Of a DNA stretch of 64,000 nucleotides, positions 59,601-64,000 are shown piece by piece. Position 1 is the first letter of the stretch, and every line of letters starts with the position of its first letter. The position numbers and the translations under genes were made by a program. Source of the DNA: Moraxella haemolytica (lineage in GTDB: Bacteria > Pseudomonadota > Gammaproteobacteria > Pseudomonadales > Moraxellaceae); NCBI RefSeq assembly GCF_030177935.1, contig NZ_CP089974.1, positions 806,001 through 870,000 on the forward strand. Reading direction: 5' to 3'. The notes below the pieces were generated by a model, which saw only the letters and a list, made by a program, of their open reading frames with translations, was not told the origin of the DNA and searched no databases.

Positions 59601-60815
59601 GATGCGTTTGGAGAAAGCAGCGAAGAGGGTCGCAAGCTCAATGCAATTATTGAAACCAGATACAAGTTGGCTGGCGAGCTTAGACAGCGTGAACAGTTGC
59701 TTGAAATGCAGGGCTATCAGATGTCTTCTGAAGAACGCATGGCATTAGAGCATGAAATTCATAATCTCAAAATTCAGCTGAGCGATGAGTATAGCGTCGC
59801 TGATAAAGAAATTTATCTAAAAGCGAATGCTCAAAAATATCAGCATGATTTGGAGATGTTTAAACGCCTACAGCAACAAAAAATCCAAGAGCTTGAAAAA
59901 CCCATCAAGGCAGCACTGGGAGAGCAAGAACGCATTACTATCGCACGCATGAACCAAAAAACCATGCGACCTGATGACTACCGACGATGGGAGCTATCAC
60001 AAGAGATGGCAGGTTCTAAGCGAACGGCGGACGATAATTATAGTAGCCAATTTCATGACATTTTCCGTCAAAATGATAACGGTCAATATGAGATTGAAAG
60101 CCTTGATGAGCGTTTAAGACTGTGGGAAGAAGCGTACCGACTGCATAAAGAGACGATAGCCAATATTGATGCTGAATATGGCGAAAAATCCAAAACTTTG
60201 GAAAATGAGCTACTTTCCAACAAATTGGGTGCGTACGGTAGTGCAGCAGGGGCTTTGGCTGGTCTGTTTAAAGACATGAGCGGTGAGCAATCTCGTGCCT
60301 ACCGTGCGATGTTTGCGGTATCAAAAGCCTTTGCCATCGCTGAAGCGGGTAAAAATGTTTGGCTGGCAGCATCAGATGCTTATGCTAAAGAGCCAGGCAC
60401 GGTATGGCAGAAATTGGCTGCTGCTGCGACTGCCACGGCAAAAAGCAGTAGCTTTATCCCACTTATCACTGCCATCAACCCCAAGGGATTTAAGACTGGT
60501 GGCTATACGGGCAATGGTGGTGTGAATGATGTGGCAGGCGTGGTGCATGGCAAAGAGTATGTACTCAATGCTAAGGCTACAAAACGCATTGGTGTGAACA
60601 ATCTTGACCGCATCAATAATGGTGGGGGAATAGATAGTAAACCCATCAATGTGATTATCCACAATCACAGCAATGCACAAGCCACCGTAGAGCAACTGTC
60701 TAATGGCGACATAATGGTTATCGTTGGTCAAGTGGCACGACGAATTGCCCAACACGAAATCCAGCAATACCACCGCAACCAGTTTAGACAAGGAGGAGCA
60801 CGATATGGCATCTAA
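56646..60815 (+). CDS. Tail tape measure protein with lysozyme-like domain
   Basis: ATG 56646 follows GGGGAA; 1389 residues. The start is coiled coil; around residues 150-330 is the tape measure domain (LGQLGKNQAEVLKFTENISLAMAVGGKSAQEQSAALLQLGQAMQSGVLQGDEFRSIAENSPILLDLIAEKLG). Several membrane-like helices follow at 560-640. Near 774-930 lies a phage tail lysozyme domain (MLMVFNAFKNAGFSDEQARQLTAQVGRENDYN...IGMISWQKERG), which would cut peptidoglycan at DNA entry. The C-terminal part is like lambda gpH. Confidence 0.9.
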   Translation: MTNYSVRLEITTGNTEQRLQTLRRELAKVEQSGLKMTSSLNGTVISQSIKVLTDTITKMGHGSSSASSDVEKLQKQLLQAQTKSENLAKSLDRANIRLARLGQAFEKSKAMGTKFANEIKQANAKIDEMSKKMQKIEQELQKAKKAFGGFGDLQGKLQSLAGFTVFGMGVADVLRTADTMKTLDTQIKLVTKSEQEHAAVKANLYNISNKTRQDITSTIEAYTNNARSLGQLGKNQAEVLKFTENISLAMAVGGKSAQEQSAALLQLGQAMQSGVLQGDEFRSIAENSPILLDLIAEKLGKTRGEVKKLASDGKITSEVIYQSVIGAGDELNKKFATMPATMSQALTVVQNRYTQAVDDFFNKSGGLGEQIAKSLLWVSDNFGTLTNTVMGLGVVYGGYMALNSKFVSTTIPAKIAALTASTRAFHAESVAINANTAAKIRNDGVIKTLTASLKATRIGRFTSSLVGVTAELGKGTARMVGYANQARKTHGTLGALRLGAVNTTTAIFNKNRAIGVLHATKGKLIGTAGRLGAVVTNLGRAIFRVGGIIKAHPVMFLASIIVTVITATMGLENAMKSFGDAVGIVGILIQDFVKWSVDGIGKQITKAIDFMAGFFGSKSKDGTNQASNAFKDFFKTSQGGFVGLLEITAKIFDKIVTMAKASMLYASSYVGDMVISVKNAYNAMMPSWMGGGGEQQATRNMSFSDAIFQSQSFTLQNMVGNANTRHAISQTANDKALQHDLGQVGDGAASAANGLNKLGKEADKAKGKIEANLNTQDGRMLMVFNAFKNAGFSDEQARQLTAQVGRENDYNTKYLFGSHKDAANGKMNIGMISWQKERGAKLYREMQQLGLIDKHGKMVRNQEALNYQAKYLAREMANDKLYERTRKDFMSIDNPTYDKGMSALNDDFIRWDTAGESINPKIHFAKQENFYKKLVALTKDHVQMVQEDVKTQEELLKAQQELALKYSDHATRQLAALAAEKKAVNDAFGESSEEGRKLNAIIETRYKLAGELRQREQLLEMQGYQMSSEERMALEHEIHNLKIQLSDEYSVADKEIYLKANAQKYQHDLEMFKRLQQQKIQELEKPIKAALGEQERITIARMNQKTMRPDDYRRWELSQEMAGSKRTADDNYSSQFHDIFRQNDNGQYEIESLDERLRLWEEAYRLHKETIANIDAEYGEKSKTLENELLSNKLGAYGSAAGALAGLFKDMSGEQSRAYRAMFAVSKAFAIAEAGKNVWLAASDAYAKEPGTVWQKLAAAATATAKSSSFIPLITAINPKGFKTGGYTGNGGVNDVAGVVHGKEYVLNAKATKRIGVNNLDRINNGGGIDSKPINVIIHNHSNAQATVEQLSNGDIMVIVGQVARRIAQHEIQQYHRNQFRQGGARYGI

Positions 60816-61143
60816 AACCTTTACATGGGACATCTCAAACGACAGTAGCGAAAGCACATCAACCAATGCATCACATATAAGTTTTGGTGATGGCTATGAG
60901 CAATCTGTCAGCTTTGGAATTAATAATAGCCGTAAATCATGGCAATGTACCAGGACAGATAATAAAGCGGTAATCGATGAGATTTACCGCTTTTTAATTG
61001 CCACTAAGGGCGTTGAGCCTTTTAATTTTAAACCCTTAGCCGATGAGCCAAGCATTAAAGTCCGACTAGATGGCGAAGTTAGCCGTAACCGTGTGGGCGG
61101 CAATGTTTGGACGATTAGTTTTAATTTAAAACAAGTCTTTTAG
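60805..61143 (+). CDS. Minor tail protein M
   Basis: ATG 60805 follows AGGAGG and overlaps the tape measure end by 11 bases. The 112-residue protein (HISFGDGYEQSVSFGINNSRKSWQCTRTDNKAVIDEIYRFLIATKGVEPFNFKP) is a typical gpM, part of the tail tip. Confidence 0.87.
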   Translation: MASKTFTWDISNDSSESTSTNASHISFGDGYEQSVSFGINNSRKSWQCTRTDNKAVIDEIYRFLIATKGVEPFNFKPLADEPSIKVRLDGEVSRNRVGGNVWTISFNLKQVF

Positions 61144-61147
61144 TTTA

Positions 61148-61207
61148 ACCGAACGACATCTATGTCGTTCACATCAACCAAGCCCCTGATAATCAAGGGC
61201 TTTTTAT
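61148..61207 (+). terminator. Hairpins after gene M
   Basis: GAACGACA/TGTCGTTC (61151-61170) and AAGCCC/GGGCTT with five T (61180-61205). Confidence 0.65.
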
Positions 61208-61220
61208 TTGGAGCAAAACC

Positions 61221-61601
61221 ATGACCCAAACCCTAACCACCCTAAACCGCACCGAAGCCCAAATCCTACAAGCATTTATCTGGCAGGTAGACACTTGGCA
61301 AAGTCAATATGGCGACAAAGCCAATAAGGTTGAAATCGTCTATTATCCTGAAGATGACGGCTTTGAGGCAATGAACGGCGAAGAGAATAATGGCATTTTA
61401 AAACGCAATCGCACCACTATCTTTCGTGCCGAGATTCTAGCTTGGGCGACCAACCAACTTAACCAGCTTAAAGGTTGGGGTAATGACAAAGCTGTTACCG
61501 TCCTGCATTTAGTCTATGCTAATGATGAATTTGGCGTGGCGGTGGAAGTTACCGACAAGACTGCCGAAAATGTCAGCGATGAAGCGGCAGACAGCGAGTA
61601 A
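61221..61601 (+). CDS. Hypothetical protein between tail genes M and L
   Basis: The 126-residue product (LNRTEAQILQAFIWQVDTWQSQYGDKANKVEIVYYPEDDGFEAM...) ends in an acidic tail. No family is recognised. It lies 5 bases before L and has GGAGC in front, so it belongs to the tail operon. Confidence 0.6.
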   Translation: MTQTLTTLNRTEAQILQAFIWQVDTWQSQYGDKANKVEIVYYPEDDGFEAMNGEENNGILKRNRTTIFRAEILAWATNQLNQLKGWGNDKAVTVLHLVYANDEFGVAVEVTDKTAENVSDEAADSE

Positions 61602-61606
61602 CGCTT

Positions 61607-62284
61607 ATGAGCTTTAATGCAGACATACAACAAAGCACCGTACAAGGTTTGATCACCTTGTACGAGCTGGACGCCAGACGACTTGGCGGCGATGTGTACC
61701 GCTTTCATGGGCATAACCAGTTAGACAATGGGGGTGTTATCACTTGGCAAAATCAAGCATTTACGCCAATATCTATCAAAGCTGACGGCTTAGAAATGCG
61801 GTCGGACGGTCGTGCTTCTGCTCCTACTTTGATAATCCACAACGACATTGGTGGCATACCCCAAGCCTTACGCTTTTTATGCCTTAGATATGGCGATTTT
61901 GTAGGGGCTAAATTAAAAGTCATTCACACATTAGCAGAATATCTGACCAGTGCTGATGAACAAAATTATAAAATCCAAAACTGGTACATTGAACAAAAAA
62001 CATCAGAAACCAATGCCACCACCACCTTTGAGCTGTCAAACCCTGTGGACTTTGAGGGCTTAAAAATCCCAGTGCGTCAAATCACCAGCTACTGCCATTG
62101 GGCGGTGTGTGGTCGTTATCGTGGCGAAGAATGTGGCTATATCGGCACCAACCGCTTTACCACAGATGGCAAGCCCACCGACAACCCAGAACTAGACAGG
62201 TGTGGTGGGCGTTTATCTGATTGTAAATTAAGAGACAATGAACAACGATTTGGCGGATTTCCTGCCAGTAGTCTTGTGGGGTAA
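61607..62284 (+). CDS. Minor tail protein L
   Basis: The 225-residue protein has the gpL pattern, DIQQSTVQGLITLYELDARRLGGDVYRFHGHNQLDNGGVITWQNQAFTP, and a C-terminal cysteine cluster (TSYCHWAVCGRYRGEECGYIG...DRCGGRLSDCKLR) like that which binds an iron-sulfur cluster in lambda gpL. Confidence 0.9.
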   Translation: MSFNADIQQSTVQGLITLYELDARRLGGDVYRFHGHNQLDNGGVITWQNQAFTPISIKADGLEMRSDGRASAPTLIIHNDIGGIPQALRFLCLRYGDFVGAKLKVIHTLAEYLTSADEQNYKIQNWYIEQKTSETNATTTFELSNPVDFEGLKIPVRQITSYCHWAVCGRYRGEECGYIGTNRFTTDGKPTDNPELDRCGGRLSDCKLRDNEQRFGGFPASSLVG

Positions 62285-62424
62285 TGCAAATGACAAATTT
62301 ATTTTATCAATGGCTATTATGCGAGCTTATCAAAAACCATAAGCAATTTACAACCCAAAAATTTGAAACAGAGCAACGCCGAACGATGGGGGCGAGAATA
62401 ACAAAACACCGAATTAGGCTTTAA
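62284..62424 (+). CDS. 46-residue small protein between L and K
   Basis: Its ATG overlaps the L stop (TAATG) and it ends 2 bases before K. The product, MQMTNLFYQWLLCELIKNHK then a basic tail, has no known family. The overlap suggests that it is translated by coupling. Confidence 0.45.
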   Translation: MQMTNLFYQWLLCELIKNHKQFTTQKFETEQRRTMGARITKHRIRL

Positions 62425-62426
62425 AA

Positions 62427-63221
62427 ATGCGACTAACCAAACCCCTTAAAGACCAAATCATAACCCACGCTTGGGACGACTACCCCAACGAGTGCTGTGG
62501 TGTGATTATTGATGGTCAATACCACCCTTGTACCAACATCGCCCCCAATCCTGCCAATGCGTTTGAGATTGACCCTGATCAATTTATTAACTTATCCAAG
62601 CTTGGCGAAATACAGGCAATTGTCCACAGCCACCCTGATGGCGAACCGTTGCCATCTGAAGTGGATAAGGTGCAAATGGGACTACATGACATAGATTGGG
62701 TCATCGTAGGCTTAGGTCATACACCTACAGGGGCAACATACTGCGACATCAAACGCCATAAGCCCACCACTTATCAAAGCCCACTTTTGGGGCGTGAATA
62801 TCATCATGGCGTACAAGATTGCTACAGCTTAGTGCGTGATTATTACAAGCGAGAACTATCCATTGAACTGCCTGATTTTGCAAGGGCTGATGAGTGGTGG
62901 GAAAACCCAAACCATGAACCACTTTATGAAAACAACTTTAAAAAAGCTGGCTTTGATGTCATTGATGACCCAGCACAATTACAAAAACACGATGTTATTT
63001 TGTGCCGTGTTGGTCGCACCTATCACATCAACCATGCGTTGATATTCATAGGCGATGGCAAATTAAACAGCGAAACCACACCACCTGCCATCGGTAACAC
63101 CCTAATCTTGCACCACCCACACGGACGGCTTAGTGTGCGTGAGATTTATGGTGAGAGCTGGCAAAGACGCACCGCGATGGTGGTTAGACATAGGCAGATT
63201 GCGGAGCAAATAATGGCTTGA
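62427..63221 (+). CDS. Tail assembly protein K (JAB peptidase plus NlpC/P60)
   Basis: The 264-residue protein has an N-terminal JAMM metal site (HSHPDGEPLPSEVD near 67) and a C-terminal NlpC/P60 domain with the catalytic cysteine in VQDCYSLVRDYY near 131 and histidine in NHALIFIG. This is the lambda gpK pair of domains. The 3' end overlaps higA on the other strand by 38 bases. Confidence 0.9.
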   Translation: MRLTKPLKDQIITHAWDDYPNECCGVIIDGQYHPCTNIAPNPANAFEIDPDQFINLSKLGEIQAIVHSHPDGEPLPSEVDKVQMGLHDIDWVIVGLGHTPTGATYCDIKRHKPTTYQSPLLGREYHHGVQDCYSLVRDYYKRELSIELPDFARADEWWENPNHEPLYENNFKKAGFDVIDDPAQLQKHDVILCRVGRTYHINHALIFIGDGKLNSETTPPAIGNTLILHHPHGRLSVREIYGESWQRRTAMVVRHRQIAEQIMA

Positions 63222-63489
63222 TGTTAGAGTAGTCTATTTTTGCGTTGTGTTCGGCTTGCCATAGGTCATAGGCTTGTTGCATATTAAGCCATAGACTGGG
63301 CGTGGTATTTGGCAACAAATGACTGATGCGAAGTGCCATATCTGCAGAGATACCTTGCTTGCCATTCAAAATGCGACTAAGATTAGCCCGTGTAACGCCA
63401 AGACGGCTTGCCATCTCAGTAACAGTCATCGTGGCAATGTATTCTTTTAGTAGTAAGCCAGGGTGCGGTGGGTTGTGCATTTTCATCAT
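63184..63489 (-). CDS. higA: HigA antitoxin
   Basis: I use ATG 63489 (MMKMHNPPHPG), with AGGAG in front, which also contains the higB stop; 101 residues. MTVTEMASRLGVTRANLSRILNGKQGISADMALRIS is the HTH of HigA/VapI-type antitoxins. It neutralises HigB and should repress the shared promoter. Located between tail genes K and I on the opposite strand. Confidence 0.92.
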   Translation of the reverse strand: MMKMHNPPHPGLLLKEYIATMTVTEMASRLGVTRANLSRILNGKQGISADMALRISHLLPNTTPSLWLNMQQAYDLWQAEHNAKIDYSNIKPLFAPQSAYV

Positions 63490-63496
63490 AATTCTC

Positions 63497-63778
63497 CTAG
63501 TGATAATCTTGATAATCAACAATCTCGGCATTGCCATCATCATTAAATTTGAAAGTTAAACGCCAGTTGCCATTGACTGACACTGACCAGTGACCGACCA
63601 AGTCGCCTTTTAAGGCATGGAGTTGCCAACCTGGAACATCCATTGCAAAGACGGTTTCAGCACTGTTTAGTGTGGATAGTTGTAAACTTAATTTGTTTTT
63701 ATGCTTAACTTGAATACCAGTGGTTGAACCGGTAGTAAAAAACTTCTCCAGACCTTTATGTTTAAATGAAACAATCAT
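63497..63778 (-). CDS. higB: HigB toxin (RelE/ParE-like mRNA interferase)
   Basis: I use ATG 63778 (MIVSFKHKGLEKFF); 93 residues. FTTGSTTGIQ, LSTLNSAETVFAMDVPGWQLHALKGDLVGHWSVSVNGNWRLTFKF and the C-terminal DYQDYH are all typical of HigB, which cuts mRNA on the ribosome. The toxin-first order is normal for higBA. Confidence 0.93.
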   Translation of the reverse strand: MIVSFKHKGLEKFFTTGSTTGIQVKHKNKLSLQLSTLNSAETVFAMDVPGWQLHALKGDLVGHWSVSVNGNWRLTFKFNDDGNAEIVDYQDYH

Positions 63779-63806
63779 CTTTGCAATCCGTATTGTGTAT
63801 AGATAC

Positions 63807-63835
63807 ATTATACAAAACAAATAAGGAGAATTCAA
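63807..63835 (-). promoter_or_regulatory. higBA promoter with palindromic operator
   Basis: Minus strand TTGAAT (63835-63830), 17 bases, TATAAT (63812-63807). TGTATA-ATGTATC-TATACA (about 63795-63813) overlaps the -10 and is a likely HigA operator. The -35 adjoins the ATG of gene I on the plus strand. Confidence 0.75.
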
Positions 63836-64000
63836 ATGAAAACAATCCAACTACACGGCATCCTTGCCAAAAAATTCGGCAGATTTTTTAAATTAGATGT
63901 CAAAAGTGCCAAAGAAGCCTGCCATGCGATTGCTTGTCAAATCCCTGCTTTTAAAGCATTTATGATGCGTGCTGAGCAAGACGGCATCCGCTTTGCCGTG
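63836..64000 (+). CDS. Tail assembly protein I, N-terminal part (cut by window edge)
   Basis: AAGGAG precedes the ATG. The first 55 residues (MKTIQLHGILAKKFGRFFKL, then DVKSAKEACHAIACQIPAFKAF) match lambda gpI-type tail assembly proteins. The fossil at 21568 starts almost the same way. Gene J is expected next, outside the window. Confidence 0.85.
   Translation, partial: MKTIQLHGILAKKFGRFFKLDVKSAKEACHAIACQIPAFKAFMMRAEQDGIRFAV

Overview
The window looks like a Moraxella-type gammaproteobacterial chromosome (Moraxellaceae): AT-rich, with housekeeping genes whose proteins resemble that family (nrdA, putA, the dnaB-alr pair, recR-ybaB, pdxA). The assignment is inferred from protein character and gene order, not from a database search.

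Positions 1-21,000 are host chromosome. They hold the start of purB, a decayed EcoRI-type adenine methyltransferase joined to an HNH tail, then mnmA, ispF, an isochorismatase-like hydrolase, grxD, rnd, recR, ybaB, nrdA, putA, an L,D-transpeptidase, a SIMPL-domain protein, argF, alr, dnaB and pdxA. Most are intact, and several end in clear intrinsic terminators.

Positions 21,000-21,970 are a small graveyard: a ribbon-helix-helix gene with a 20-residue hydrophobic peptide, a broken copy of a lambda-gene-I-like tail gene, an IS3-family end, and a 20-bp tRNA 3'-end fragment that is the likely left attachment site of the prophage.

Positions 21,970-64,000 are one long lambda-like siphophage prophage that runs off the right edge. 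The leftward early arm carries an AlpA-type regulator, a helicase, Gp157, BRO antirepressors with C4-like antisense RNA leaders, two Arc-type repressors, DUF669 and an AAA ATPase. The immunity region is CI with a downstream RexA/RexB-like pair and matching operators on both sides. The rightward early arm carries Cro, primase-helicase, a DUF1064 nuclease, a DNA methyltransferase and antiterminator Q. The late region starts with a consensus promoter and terminator and continues through terminase, portal, a MuF protein with a RelA/SpoT-like C-terminal domain, scaffold, capsid, tail tube, the G/GT frameshift pair, tape measure, and M, L, K and I. Accessory genes sit between the structural genes, often with their own promoters and terminators: Rha, an antirepressor, a stand-alone RelA/SpoT enzyme, HigBA and several tiny membrane peptides.

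The most unusual signals are: (1) three copies of a hydrophobic micropeptide plus RHH gene unit, each with a downstream sequence able to mask the peptide's ribosome binding site; (2) C4-like RNA leaders whose loop and target covary; (3) a RexAB-like pair next to cI; (4) a MuF/RelA-like candidate toxin overlapping a small candidate immunity gene, plus a second RelA/SpoT enzyme in the same phage. No integrase, lysis genes, CRISPR array, rRNA or complete tRNA were recognised in the window.
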